Part shown: piece by piece, positions 8,230-16,392 of the stretch
How positions within the stretch are numbered: position 1 is the first letter of the stretch
Layout of the letters: each line of letters begins with the position of its first letter
Assembly: GCF_019977355.1 (NCBI RefSeq)
Contig: NZ_AP024655.1
Location: 2,480,001 to 2,544,000 of the forward strand
Length of the DNA stretch: 64,000 bases
Direction of reading: 5' to 3'
From: Arthrobacter sp. NicSoilB8
GTDB taxonomy: Bacteria > Actinomycetota > Actinomycetes > Actinomycetales > Micrococcaceae
Notes under the pieces: model-generated
The model's database searches: none
What the model was told of the DNA's origin: nothing
What the model saw: only the letters and a program-made list of their open reading frames with translations
Made by a program: the position numbers and the translations under genes

Positions 8230-8517
8230 TCAGCCGATCCTGCCTGACGGGTCGAGGGGCACGGTGTCTTCGAGGGGCGCAGACGGGTCGAGGGCCACTG
8301 TCTCTTTCCACAGCCCGCGGGTCTGGAGGTAGTCCTCGAGCCAGGCGCGGTGCTCCCCGCATGCCAGCCAGATCTTGCGCCGTTCCGGGGTGTGGATCTT
8401 GGGGTTGTTCCACAGCAGCTGCCATTCCGCCACGGCGCGGCAAGCCTTCCGCGAGCAGACGGTGCCCGGGGCCGCGGCGGTGGCGCCGCCGTTCCCGGCC
8501 AGGTCAAAGAGGTTCAT
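8230..8517 (-). CDS. Small conserved actinobacterial protein with Cys/His pairs
   Basis: 95 residues with CSRKAC near residue 21 and CGEHRAWLEDYL near residue 53. The Cys-x4-Cys ... Cys-x2-His pattern could bind zinc. Homologues next to SURF1 in actinobacteria are often labelled acetone carboxylase by automatic pipelines. Nothing in this short protein supports that enzyme activity. Its position between SURF1 and DUF3099 with overlapping ends suggests an operon, perhaps in respiratory-chain assembly, but that is inference. Confidence 0.7.
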   Translation of the reverse strand: MNLFDLAGNGGATAAAPGTVCSRKACRAVAEWQLLWNNPKIHTPERRKIWLACGEHRAWLEDYLQTRGLWKETVALDPSAPLEDTVPLDPSGRIG

Positions 8518-8960
8518 GAAGCTGCCCGTCCGTGGTTGTCGTCGTCGTTCTCGTCATCGATCAGCTCGCCTTGCAGCAGCGTCGCCGAGGCGTCCTCGCC
8601 GGCTTCCGGGACAGGCCCTGCCGGCCCCACGGGGGCGTCCAGCTCTGCCAGCGGTGCATAGTCCAGGAGGGAATCACTGTGGATTTCCGCTTTGTCGCTG
8701 CCGTTGGCGATCACTACCGCAATCCAGGGCAGGAAGACGGCTCCCAGCACCGGGATGAGCTTGAACCACCCGTCCACGACAAAAATCAAAATCAGGCAGA
8801 CCATGCGGATGCCCATGGCCACGGCGTATTTGATCATCCGCTCGCGCATCTCGTCCGAATGCGCGGCGGCGGCGTCTGTGATGCTGTGCACCTCAGTGCC
8901 GCCGGACTCGGCGTCCGGCCTCCCGGGCACAGGAACACCGGGTCGGTTTTTGAGTGTCAC
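8514..8960 (-). CDS. DUF3099 membrane protein
   Basis: 148 residues. It matches the DUF3099 pattern of a short N-terminal VHSITDA segment, a helix of the type RMIKYAVAMGIRMVCLILIF and a second hydrophobic helix (GAVFLPWIAVVIA). An acidic tail includes DDENDDDN. The family is restricted to actinobacteria and its role is unknown. It overlaps the downstream Cys-rich gene by 4 bases and is first in the DUF3099/Cys-protein/SURF1/YbaK run, divergent from fabG. Confidence 0.8.
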   Translation of the reverse strand: MTLKNRPGVPVPGRPDAESGGTEVHSITDAAAAHSDEMRERMIKYAVAMGIRMVCLILIFVVDGWFKLIPVLGAVFLPWIAVVIANGSDKAEIHSDSLLDYAPLAELDAPVGPAGPVPEAGEDASATLLQGELIDDENDDDNHGRAAS

Positions 8961-9108
8961 GGCTGTCAGATCACGCTCCCAAGGCTTAGTGCAATTCTCT
9001 CACCATCGGCTGACCCGCCCAAACGGGTGCGAGCCGGGCGCTAAGATCGGAGGCAGGAAATTTCCAGCCCCCAGCGCGGCCCCCTGCCGCAGAATCCCGG
9101 AGTCCCCT

Positions 9109-9834
9109 ATGTCTGAAACAACCACCACCGGCCGCAGCGTTCTGATCACCGGCGGAAACCGCGGGATCGGCCTGGCCATCGCCGAGTCCTTCCTGGCCAA
9201 CGGCGACAAAGTGGCGGTGACCTTCCGCAGCGAGTCTGCGCTGCCCGAGGGCATCCTCGGCGTGAAGGCGGACGTTACCGACGAAGCGTCCGTGGACGCC
9301 GCGTTCACGGAAGTCGAAGCCGCCCACGGTCCCGTAGAAGTCCTCGTCGCCAACGCCGGCATCACCAAGGACACCCTCCTGATGCGCATGAGCGAAGACG
9401 ACTTCACGTCCGTGATCGACACTAACCTCACGGGCGCCTTCCGCGTCATCAAACGCGCGTCCAAGGGCATGATCCGGGCGCGCAAGGGCCGCGTCGTGCT
9501 GATTTCCTCCGTCTCGGGCCTGTACGGCGCGCCGGGCCAGATCAATTACTCAGCTTCCAAGGCCGGCCTGGTGGGCATCGCCCGGTCGCTCACCCGCGAG
9601 CTCGGAGCGCGCGGGATCACCGCGAACGTAGTGGCACCGGGCTTTATCAACACGGACATGACGGCGGAACTGCCTGAAGCCACGCAGAAGGACTACCTGA
9701 CCAAGGTCCCCGCCGGGCGCTTCGCCGAGGCGTCCGAGGTCGCCAACGTCGTCCGCTGGATCGCCAGCGACGAGGCGTCCTACATTTCCGGTGCGGTTAT
9801 TCCGGTCGACGGCGGCCTCGGCATGGGCCACTAG
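9109..9834 (+). CDS. fabG: 3-oxoacyl-[acyl-carrier-protein] reductase FabG
   Basis: 241 residues from the ATG at 9109. The longer open frame upstream reads through the divergent promoter and was discarded. It is a classical SDR: TGGNRGIG binds NADP(H), NAG is at 82-84, and the catalytic set Ser134, Tyr147 and Lys151 (YSASK) has canonical spacing. The PGFINTDMT stretch after the active site is typical of FabG. It reduces 3-ketoacyl-ACP in fatty-acid elongation. It is a single gene ending in a strong hairpin; inhA does not follow as it does in mycobacteria. Confidence 0.88.
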   Translation: MSETTTTGRSVLITGGNRGIGLAIAESFLANGDKVAVTFRSESALPEGILGVKADVTDEASVDAAFTEVEAAHGPVEVLVANAGITKDTLLMRMSEDDFTSVIDTNLTGAFRVIKRASKGMIRARKGRVVLISSVSGLYGAPGQINYSASKAGLVGIARSLTRELGARGITANVVAPGFINTDMTAELPEATQKDYLTKVPAGRFAEASEVANVVRWIASDEASYISGAVIPVDGGLGMGH

Positions 9835-9887
9835 GTCCGGACGAGGACGCCGGGCGCGGCGGACCACGCCCCCGGGCAGCAAAAAGC

Positions 9888-9928
9888 AGGGAACGACGGC
9901 GGCATCCGCCGTCGTTCCCTACCGTTTT
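9888..9928 (+). terminator. Rho-independent-type terminator after fabG
   Basis: A perfect 15-bp stem (9888-9902 with 9906-9920) closes a 3-base CAT loop and is followed by ACCGTTTTCC. It is preceded by an A-run, so it could also work leftward. Confidence 0.8.
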
Positions 9929-9974
9929 CCGCCCGCTGCGCTCCCGGAGACGGCGCGCTGGTTTCTTCCACGCC

Positions 9975-9988
9975 GGGCCTTTTTGCCC
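9975..9988. promoter_or_regulatory. Putative DevR/DosR-type box upstream of hsp20
   Basis: GGGCCTTTTTGCCC lies 84 bases before the hsp20 start. It shares the pattern GGGnCYTTTTGCCCT with the site in front of the PPOX/devS genes at 25505-25518 (reverse strand). The family box is GGGnCnnnnGnCCC; this site differs at one conserved position. Confidence 0.4.
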
Positions 9989-10072
9989 TTGGCGCCGGGG
10001 CCCCGGGAGCGTGTAATGGGCTCACAGCCCCTCACCATGCCGCGGCAGGGGCGTGGACGCAGGAGGAATATC

Positions 10073-10492
10073 ATGAGTGATCTCAGCAAGTGGACGCCTT
10101 CGGACATGCTGGAGCCGGTCCGCCGCTTCCTGGAAGGTGATCTGACCATTGCGCCGAGCATCAAGCTCGAACAGTTCCAGGAAGGCAACACCCTGGTGGT
10201 CCGGGCCGAAGTGCCCGGGATCGATCCCGACAAGGACGTCGACGTCTCGGTCAGCGAGGGCATGCTGAACATCTCCGTGGAGCGCGAGGAAAAGTCCGAG
10301 CACAAGAGCAAGACCGGGTACCGCTCGGAATTCCGTTACGGGTCGGCCTCCCGCAGCATCGCGCTGCCGGCAGGCGCCAAGGAAGAAGACATCACCGCCA
10401 CCTACAAGGACGGCGTCCTGGAGGTCCGTGCACCGGCTCCCGAAACGACCCCGGCGGAAACCACCAAGAAGATCCGCATCGATCGCAGCTGA
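10073..10492 (+). CDS. Small heat-shock protein, Hsp20/alpha-crystallin family
   Basis: 139 residues from the ATG at 10073, preceded by AGGAGGAATATC, a very strong ribosome site. The frame is open far upstream but that part is not Hsp20-like. The alpha-crystallin domain runs from about residue 35 (VVRAEVPGIDPDKDVDVSV) to 125, with the beta-sheet motif GVLEVRAP near the end. It is an ATP-independent holdase chaperone. In Mycobacterium tuberculosis the homologue HspX is the hallmark of the DosR dormancy regulon, which makes the box upstream here notable. No HspR-type inverted repeat is seen. Confidence 0.88.
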   Translation: MSDLSKWTPSDMLEPVRRFLEGDLTIAPSIKLEQFQEGNTLVVRAEVPGIDPDKDVDVSVSEGMLNISVEREEKSEHKSKTGYRSEFRYGSASRSIALPAGAKEEDITATYKDGVLEVRAPAPETTPAETTKKIRIDRS

Positions 10493-10525
10493 GCCGGCGG
10501 CGGCTGACGCGGAAAAGCAGATCCT

Positions 10526-10610
10526 GCACTGATGGGCCATTGCCGGCGGACCAGCACTGATGGACCAGACCTGGCGGACCTGCACTGATGGACCAGTTCC
10601 TGGCGGACCC
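10526..10610. repeat. Three tandem 28-bp repeats after hsp20
   Basis: GCACTGATGG starts at 10526, 10554 and 10582. Each copy continues with a variant of a GGACCAG..CTGGCGGACC segment. It lies between the convergent hsp20 and DUF5655 genes and is non-coding. Confidence 0.85.
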
Positions 10611-10663
10611 GAACAGGCAAAGCCGGCTCGGCCGGCCCGGGGCTGCGGCCGGCCCGGGGCGGG

Positions 10664-11041
10664 TCAGCGGGCCTCGTCCCGGGCTCGCCGGAGCCATCCG
10701 GCAACCTCGGCGTCGAGGTCGGCTTCCGAGCGGAGTTCCAGGTGGTGCATCCAGACGCCGGGGGACGGGTTGACCACGGACTTGAACCTGGCGGACACGA
10801 TGCGGCTGCGCAGGGCGATCGACAGCACGGCAGGCACGTCGGAGCGGACGTAGCGTCCGGGCCACCAGACATACGCGAAGCCCCGGGCCTCCCGGAAGGC
10901 CACCTGGCTCCTGGTCACCCGGATCTCCGGCGGGGCCGGAACCGCCAACATGGCCTCTACAGCCCGGCACAGCGCGAGGCCACGCGGCGAGCCGGTGAAG
11001 ACGTCCTCCGGCGTGGCGTCCCCGCGCCCCGCCGCGGTCAT
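10664..11041 (-). CDS. DUF5655-domain protein
   Basis: 125 residues. The sequence RVTRSQVAFREARGFAYVWWPGRY followed by APVVLSIAL-like PAVLSIALRSR and a GVWMHHLEL segment is the DUF5655 pattern found in actinobacterial proteins of unknown function. It has no signal peptide or membrane segment. It is a single gene on the minus strand, convergent with hsp20. I cannot assign a function. Confidence 0.72.
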   Translation of the reverse strand: MTAAGRGDATPEDVFTGSPRGLALCRAVEAMLAVPAPPEIRVTRSQVAFREARGFAYVWWPGRYVRSDVPAVLSIALRSRIVSARFKSVVNPSPGVWMHHLELRSEADLDAEVAGWLRRARDEAR

Positions 11042-11371
11042 GGCACATCCCCGGCCTGCGGCGCCTGCCGGGTCCCGGCAACAACAACCATGGGGGTCAG
11101 ACTACGCCCGCGCCATGCTGCGGGAGGCCAGCAGAGTGGCAGGCAGCGCGGCGGCGGGCGGACGCGGGAAGCGGGGCGGGAAGGTCAACTGCAGCGGGCG
11201 GGACGCGGGAGGCAGCCGCAGAAGGCACCACACGCCGGTCCCGCGCACCCGCCCCGGGAACTACGCCGCAGGAGCTTCTTTGTGGATGCTGAACAACAGA
11301 AATGCCACAATCCGCTGGCATGATGGATTGCAGACCCACAGTGTTTGGACGTTTGGAACAAAGGAGCTTGT
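11042..11371. other. Intergenic region, 330 bases, between DUF5655 and an SDR gene
   Basis: Divergent promoter space with no gene I can support. The rightmost part contains the SDR ribosome site AAGGAG (11361-11366) and a small inverted repeat TGCCA..TGGCA around 11302-11319. Nothing else is recognised. Confidence 0.4.
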
Positions 11372-12148
11372 ATGGGACTGCTGGAGAACAAGACTGCGAT
11401 CGTGACCGGTTCGTCGCGCGGAATCGGCGCCGAAGTCGCCAAGTTCCTCGCCGCCGAGGGGGCGGCCGTGGTGGTGAACTACCGCCAGAAGGCGCCGCGC
11501 GCCAACAAGGTGGTCGCCGAGATCGAGGCCGACGGCGGCCGTGCGGTGGCCGTCGGGGCGGACCTGACCACCCAGGACGGCGTGCAGGCCCTTGCCAGCG
11601 CCGCTATGGAAAACTTCGGCTCGCTCGACCTCCTGGTCCTCAACGCCTCCGGCGGCATGGAGACCGGCATGGAAGAGGGCTACGCGCTGAAGCTGAACCG
11701 CGACGCGCAGGTGAACATGCTCAACGCCGCCGTTCCCCTCATGCCCGAAGGCTCGCGCGTGGTCTTCGTGACCAGCCACCAGGCACACTTCATCAACACC
11801 GTGACCACCATGCCCGAGTACGAGCCCGTCGCCCGCAGCAAGCGCGCCGGCGAGGACGCCCTGCGCGAACTCGTGCCCGCGTTGGCGGACAAGGGCATCT
11901 CGCTCGTGGTCGTCTCCGGCGACATGATCGAGGGCACCGTCACTGCCACGCTGCTTGACCGTTCCAACCCCGGCGCCATCGAGGCCCGCCGCGCCGAGGC
12001 CGGCAAGCTGTACTCGGTCAAGGAGTTTGCCGCCGAGGTCGCCAAGATGGCCACCGCCGACGTCGAGACCGGCCACACCGAATACGTCGGCGGTGCGGAT
12101 TATTTCGATAAGACCGCAGACAAGGCAGAGGGCAAGAGCTCCAGCTAG
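11372..12148 (+). CDS. Short-chain dehydrogenase/reductase with a non-canonical active site
   Basis: 258 residues from the ATG at 11372, with AAGGAG 6 bases upstream. TGSSRGIG at 12-19 is the dinucleotide-binding loop and LNASG replaces the NAG motif. The usual Tyr-x3-Lys is not present. The region reads MPEYEPVARSKRAGE, with Tyr150 and Lys157 seven apart and Val153 at the normal tyrosine position. Ser135 is in VTSHQ. The substrate is unknown. The shift may mark a distinct SDR subfamily whose tyrosine reaches in from another loop. Confidence 0.8.
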   Translation: MGLLENKTAIVTGSSRGIGAEVAKFLAAEGAAVVVNYRQKAPRANKVVAEIEADGGRAVAVGADLTTQDGVQALASAAMENFGSLDLLVLNASGGMETGMEEGYALKLNRDAQVNMLNAAVPLMPEGSRVVFVTSHQAHFINTVTTMPEYEPVARSKRAGEDALRELVPALADKGISLVVVSGDMIEGTVTATLLDRSNPGAIEARRAEAGKLYSVKEFAAEVAKMATADVETGHTEYVGGADYFDKTADKAEGKSSS

Positions 12149-12169
12149 GACCGCCGGCCGGCTGTTCGC

Positions 12170-12226
12170 CGAGGTGGCACGTCGCGGTAATGTTCCCCAC
12201 GGACATTGCCGCGACGTGCCACCTCG
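12170..12226. terminator. Long hairpin (24-bp arms) between convergent genes
   Basis: The arms 12170-12193 and 12203-12226 are complementary at 23 of 24 positions, with the remaining pair a G-T wobble, around a 9-base loop. It lies between the SDR stop and serB. There is no T-tract, so it is either a bidirectional terminator or a palindromic dispersed element. Confidence 0.75.
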
Positions 12227-12267
12227 CGGTTACGGCACTCGCGGTTAAGGCACTGGCGCTTAGGGCA

Positions 12268-13236
12268 TCAGACCCCGGCGATGTACCGCACGGCGTCAAG
12301 ATAGGGCAGGTTCACGGCGGCGTCCGCGGCGGCGCGGACGGCCGGCTTCGCATTGAACGCGACGCCGATTCCGGCGGCGCCGAGCATGTCGAGATCGTTG
12401 GCGCCGTCGCCCACGGCAATCGTGTGCTCCATGGGGATGCCTTCGGCCGCGGCCCACTCGCGCAGGTACTTCTCCTTCGCGGCGCGGTCGACGACGTCGC
12501 CGATCACCTTCCCGGTCAGCGCGCCATCGGCGATTTCAAGTTCGTTCGCGATCCAGTAGTGCAGCCCCAGGTCCTCGGCGATCGGCCGGAGGATCTGGTT
12601 AAACCCGCCGGACACCACGGCCACGGCGTGGCCGGCGGCCTGGAACGCCGCCACGAGTTCGGCGGCCCCGTCGGTGAGCTTGACCTCGGCGCGGACCTTC
12701 TCAACGACGTCGGAAGGCAGCCCGGCGAGCACCGCCACCCGGGCGTGCAGGCTCTGGGCGAAGTCCAGCTCGCCACGCATCGCGGCCTCGGTCACTGCCG
12801 TCACTTCCTCGCGCTTGCCCGCATAGGCGGCCAGGAGTTCGATCACTTCCTGCTGGATCAGCGTGGAGTCCACATCCATGATCAGGAACTTCCGCGGCGC
12901 GTTGCGCAGTGCCGCGGGGACCAGCGCCGTGTCCACCCCGTCGATACCGGAAGCCGCCAGCGCTCGGCGCGGACCGTCCAGCGAGGCCGCCGTGAGCGAA
13001 CCGGCCGGAGCCGAGTCCGAATTCGCTGAGCCTGAAGTCGTTGAGCCTGAATTCGCTGGCGCCGAATTTCCGGTCGCCATTGTGCAGTCCGCCGCGTACA
13101 CCTCGAACCGGCCGTCGCCGGTGCGGGTTTCCGCGTCAACGCTCAGCCCGGCGGCCGTGAGGAGCGAACGCAGCCGCTGGATGTCGGGAAGGGACAGTTT
13201 CAGGCCGTAGCTGACTGCGGTCACGTTCGAACTCAT
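12268..13236 (-). CDS. serB: Phosphoserine phosphatase SerB
   Basis: 322 residues from the ATG at 13236; an upstream in-frame start is less likely. The C-terminal HAD phosphatase domain begins with DVDSTLIQQEVIELL (Asp121 nucleophile, Asp123 acid/base), then VVSGGFNQIL and AVGDGANDLDML. It removes phosphate from phosphoserine, the last step of serine synthesis. The N-terminal ~50 residues resemble the start of an ACT-like domain. That domain is interrupted by a Ser/Gly/Ala/Asn linker (about residues 55-80) encoded by short direct repeats, so the regulatory part is shorter than in SerB2-type enzymes. Confidence 0.9.
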   Translation of the reverse strand: MSSNVTAVSYGLKLSLPDIQRLRSLLTAAGLSVDAETRTGDGRFEVYAADCTMATGNSAPANSGSTTSGSANSDSAPAGSLTAASLDGPRRALAASGIDGVDTALVPAALRNAPRKFLIMDVDSTLIQQEVIELLAAYAGKREEVTAVTEAAMRGELDFAQSLHARVAVLAGLPSDVVEKVRAEVKLTDGAAELVAAFQAAGHAVAVVSGGFNQILRPIAEDLGLHYWIANELEIADGALTGKVIGDVVDRAAKEKYLREWAAAEGIPMEHTIAVGDGANDLDMLGAAGIGVAFNAKPAVRAAADAAVNLPYLDAVRYIAGV

Positions 13237-13368
13237 GGCCTCAATCCTAGCGAGCAGGCGTCGGGCGGCCCGAATTCGTTGCGCCCCGGCCGCCGCCGCG
13301 TGACGCTCCACGGCGGCCTGCGGCGCCGGTTATCAGTCGTCCGCTGTTTTGTCCTAGTGTCTACTCCT

Positions 13369-14154
13369 ATGAGTGAAGTTCTTGAAATGGCCGGCGTCAG
13401 CGTTGTACGTGGGGCCAAGACGCTCCTGGACAAGGTGGACTGGCAGGTCAAGGAAGGCGAGCGTTGGGTGATTCTGGGCCCCAACGGTGCCGGCAAGACC
13501 ACTCTGCTCCAGCTGGCCGGCGCCCGGATCCACCCCACGTCCGGCACGGCGGGCATCCTCGAGGAAGTCCTCGGCGCCGTCGACGTCTTCGAACTCCGCC
13601 CCCGGATCGGGCTGTCCTCCGCCGCCCTGGCGAGCCAGATCCCCGAGCAGGAAAAGGTCCTCAACGTGGTGGTCACCGCCGCGTACGGCGTGACCGGCCG
13701 CTGGCGCGAAGGCTACGAGAGGGACGACGAGCGCCGCGCCTTCGGCCTGCTCAACGAGTGGGGAATGGGCCCGCTGCTCAACCGCCCGTTCGCCTCGCTC
13801 TCCGAGGGGGAGCGCAAGCGCGTCCAGATCGCCCGCGCCCTCATGACCGACCCCGAGCTCCTGCTCCTGGATGAGCCCGCCGCCGGGCTCGACCTCGGCG
13901 GCCGCGAGGACCTCGTCGAGCGCCTGAGCGAACTCGCCCGCGACGCCGCCGCCCCGGCGATCGTCCTGGTCACCCATCACCTCGAAGAAGTGCCGCCGGG
14001 CTTCACCCACGCCATGCTCCTGCGCGACGGCGGCGTAGTGGCCTCCGGTCCGCTGGAGGAAGTCCTCACGGCCGAAAACCTGAGCGAAACGTTCGGACTG
14101 CCGCTGGACGTCACTGTCAACGCCGGCCGGTACAGCGCCACCGCCAGCCGCTGA
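13369..14154 (+). CDS. Stand-alone ABC transporter ATPase subunit
   Basis: 261 residues. It has Walker A GPNGAGKTT, signature LSEGERKR (Glu in place of the second Gly of LSGGE), Walker B LLLLDEPAAGLDL and the switch histidine in VTHHLEE. No permease gene is adjacent. The neighbour order serB next to a lone ABC ATPase is also seen in mycobacteria (Rv3042c/Rv3041c), which suggests a conserved but undefined role. It is followed at 18 bases by the TauE-type permease gene and may share its transcript. Confidence 0.82.
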   Translation: MSEVLEMAGVSVVRGAKTLLDKVDWQVKEGERWVILGPNGAGKTTLLQLAGARIHPTSGTAGILEEVLGAVDVFELRPRIGLSSAALASQIPEQEKVLNVVVTAAYGVTGRWREGYERDDERRAFGLLNEWGMGPLLNRPFASLSEGERKRVQIARALMTDPELLLLDEPAAGLDLGGREDLVERLSELARDAAAPAIVLVTHHLEEVPPGFTHAMLLRDGGVVASGPLEEVLTAENLSETFGLPLDVTVNAGRYSATASR

Positions 14155-14172
14155 CGGGGCCGCTGACCGCGC

Positions 14173-14958
14173 GTGGAGTTCCTCAGTAGTGTCTTCATTT
14201 TCTTCGCCGGGCTGTGGGCAGGCACCATCAACAGCGTCGTCGGTTCCGGCACCCTGGTCACCTTCCCGGTCCTGATCGCCCTCGGTTACCCTCCTGTCAC
14301 TGCCTCCATCAGCAACGCCATGGGGCTTGTGGCCGGCAACGCCGCCGGCGCCTGGGGCTACCGGCGGGAGCTGACGGGCCGCGGCAAGCAGCTGCTGCGG
14401 CTCCTGCCGGCCTCGCTGCTGGGTGCCGTCACCGGCGCCTACCTGCTGCTGCACCTGCCTGAGAAGGTCTTCTACTACGCCGCCCCTGTCCTGATTGTGC
14501 TGGCCCTGCTGATGGTGGCCTTCCAGCCGCGCCTGCAGCGGTGGGTGAAAAACCGGGAAGAAAACCCCGAGCACGCCATCCGGGACCGCCGCCACGGCGT
14601 CCTGCTCGTGGCGCTGGTGTACCTGGCCGGCGTCTATGGCGGCTACTTCGTCGCGGCCCAGGGCATCCTGTTAGTCGGCATCCTGGGCGTGTTCATGACC
14701 GGTACCATCCAGAACGCCAACGCGATGAAGAACATCCTGGTCCTGGGCGTGAACGTCATCGCGGCCTGCTCCTACCTCCTGTTCGCCTTCGACCGGATCA
14801 ACTGGGCCGTGGTGGGCCTGATCGCCGTGAGCTCCCTGGTCGGCGGGGTGATCGGCTCCAAGGTGGGGCGCCGGCTCTCCCCGGTGGTCCTGCGCGGGGT
14901 CATCTTCGTCCTGGGCCTCGTGGCGCTGGGATTCATGATCGCCAACCTGTTCAAATAA
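14173..14958 (+). CDS. TauE/SafE-family membrane permease
   Basis: 261 residues from GTG at 14173. It has eight or so hydrophobic segments with the internal duplication typical of TauE/SafE: FFAGLWAGTINSVVGSGTL in the first half and GVYGGYFVAAQGILLVGILG in the second. Family members export sulfite, sulfoacetate or related anions, but the substrate here is undetermined. It lies between an ABC ATPase and an RNA methyltransferase, with short gaps on both sides. Confidence 0.85.
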   Translation: MEFLSSVFIFFAGLWAGTINSVVGSGTLVTFPVLIALGYPPVTASISNAMGLVAGNAAGAWGYRRELTGRGKQLLRLLPASLLGAVTGAYLLLHLPEKVFYYAAPVLIVLALLMVAFQPRLQRWVKNREENPEHAIRDRRHGVLLVALVYLAGVYGGYFVAAQGILLVGILGVFMTGTIQNANAMKNILVLGVNVIAACSYLLFAFDRINWAVVGLIAVSSLVGGVIGSKVGRRLSPVVLRGVIFVLGLVALGFMIANLFK

Positions 14959-14992
14959 GCCGCGCGACTAGCCTCCTCGAAATGGCCTGCCA

Positions 14993-15802
14993 GTGACCTT
15001 TCACTATCTTGAATCCGCCGACGACCCCCGGGTTGCCGACTACACCCAGCTCACCGACGTGCACCTGCGCAAAGTCCGTGAACCCGCCGAGGGCCTGTAC
15101 ATCGCCGAGTCCTCGCGCGTCCTGCGCCGGGCGCTGGCCGCGGGGCACCGGCCACGGTCCTTCTTCCTGGCCGAGAAGTGGGCCGCGGACCTGGCCGATG
15201 TCTTCGAGCAGTACCCGGACGTCCCGGCCTATGTCGGCTCCGCGGCGCTGCTGGAGGAGATCACCGGTTTCCACCTGCACCGCGGCGCCATGGCCGCCAT
15301 GCACCGGCCCGCCCCGGTGCCGCTGGCGGAACTGCTCGCCGGTGCCCGCCGGGTCGCCGTGCTGGAGGACATCGTGGACCACACCAACGTGGGGGCCATC
15401 TTCCGCTCCGCCGCGGCCCTGGGCGTGGACGCGGTCCTGGTCTCGCCGCGCTGCGGGGATCCGCTGTACCGCCGCAGCGTCCGGGTCAGCATGGGCACCG
15501 TGTTCCAGGTGCCGTGGGCACGGCTGGAGGACTGGCCGGGGGGCCTCGCCACGCTCCAGGAGCAGGGCTTCACCGTGGCGGCCATGGAACTCACGGAGGA
15601 CGCCGTCGACCTCGACGAGCTCGCCGGCCGCCGGCCGGAGCGGCTGGCCCTGGTGCTCGGCACGGAAGGCGCGGGCATGAGCGAAGGCACCCTTGCCGCC
15701 GTCGACCTCGCCGTGAAGATCCCGATGCGCCCGGGGGTCGATTCCCTCAACGTCGCCGCGGCGTCCGCGGTGGCGTTCTGGGAGCTCCGCCCGCGGGACT
15801 GA
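14993..15802 (+). CDS. SpoU/TrmH-family RNA 2'-O-methyltransferase
   Basis: 269 residues from GTG at 14993. The N-terminal substrate-binding domain is followed by the SPOUT knot: LEDIVDHTNVGAIFRSAAALG (motif 1), LVLGTEGAGMS (motif 2) and IPMRPGVDSLNVAAASAV (motif 3), the classical deep-knot SAM site. It methylates a ribose in tRNA or rRNA. The exact target (TrmH-, RlmB- or TsnR-like) cannot be decided. The final stop is followed by 208 bases before rpmE2. Confidence 0.87.
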   Translation: MTFHYLESADDPRVADYTQLTDVHLRKVREPAEGLYIAESSRVLRRALAAGHRPRSFFLAEKWAADLADVFEQYPDVPAYVGSAALLEEITGFHLHRGAMAAMHRPAPVPLAELLAGARRVAVLEDIVDHTNVGAIFRSAAALGVDAVLVSPRCGDPLYRRSVRVSMGTVFQVPWARLEDWPGGLATLQEQGFTVAAMELTEDAVDLDELAGRRPERLALVLGTEGAGMSEGTLAAVDLAVKIPMRPGVDSLNVAAASAVAFWELRPRD

Positions 15803-16010
15803 ACCGAAGGGCTGAACCGGCGGACTGTTGACGGCAGGCGCGGCGCGTCGAGCGGGGCCCTGCGGTGCCGCGCTGACGTGCGGCGACGGTGTTCGTCAGG
15901 CCGCCTGGAATCGGCTATGATTGATAGCTGGCCGTCCGGTGTTTTCCGCCGGCCATCCCATTCATACCTGGCAGCTGGCAAAATCCAGTTGTGCGAACAA
16001 AGGTCCAATT

Positions 16011-16268
16011 ATGAAGTCTGATACTCACCCGAAGTACGAAGCTGTTGTTTTCAACGACCTGGCTTCCGGCGTCAAGTTCCTGACCAAGTCCACCGTGTCT
16101 TCCAAGAAGACCATCGAGTGGGAAGACGGCAACACCTACCCGGTCATCGACGTCGAAATCTCCTCCGAGTCCCACCCGTTCTACACGGGCAAGCAGCGCA
16201 TCATGGACTCCGCAGGCCGCGTCGAGCGCTTCAACGCTCGCTTCAAGGGCTTCGGCGGCAAGAAGTAA
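16011..16268 (+). CDS. rpmE2: Ribosomal protein L31 type B
   Basis: 85 residues from the ATG at 16011. Type B L31 is recognised by [20 protein letters not shown] and the [13 protein letters not shown] block. It lacks the CxxC zinc knuckle, so this is the zinc-independent form that replaces type A L31 when zinc is scarce. In several actinobacteria such genes are under Zur control, but I do not see a clear Zur box. A TATGAT hexamer at 15916-15921 could be the -10 element. A strong terminator follows. Confidence 0.93.
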   Translation: MKSDTHPKYEAVVFNDLASGVKFLTKSTVSSKKTIEWEDGNTYPVIDVEISSESHPFYTGKQRIMDSAGRVERFNARFKGFGGKK

Positions 16269-16292
16269 ACTTCTTCGCCAAGGTCTTGTAGG

Positions 16293-16325
16293 AGGCCCGC
16301 ACCGGCAACGGTGCGGGCCTTTTTG
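16293..16325 (+). terminator. Rho-independent terminator after rpmE2
   Basis: Stem AGGCCCGCACC / GGTGCGGGCCT (16293-16303 with 16310-16320) around a 6-base loop, ending in a run of five T. Confidence 0.92.
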
Positions 16326-16392
16326 CGTCCCTGCCGGCTTGCCCGGTTTCGCGGGTTCCCGGGTCCCGGATGAATGCGGCAGGATGGATGTC

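Noticed and set aside
8230..8517. Annotation as acetone carboxylase
   Set aside because: The 95-residue protein has none of the subunit features of that enzyme. The label appears to be a propagated error.
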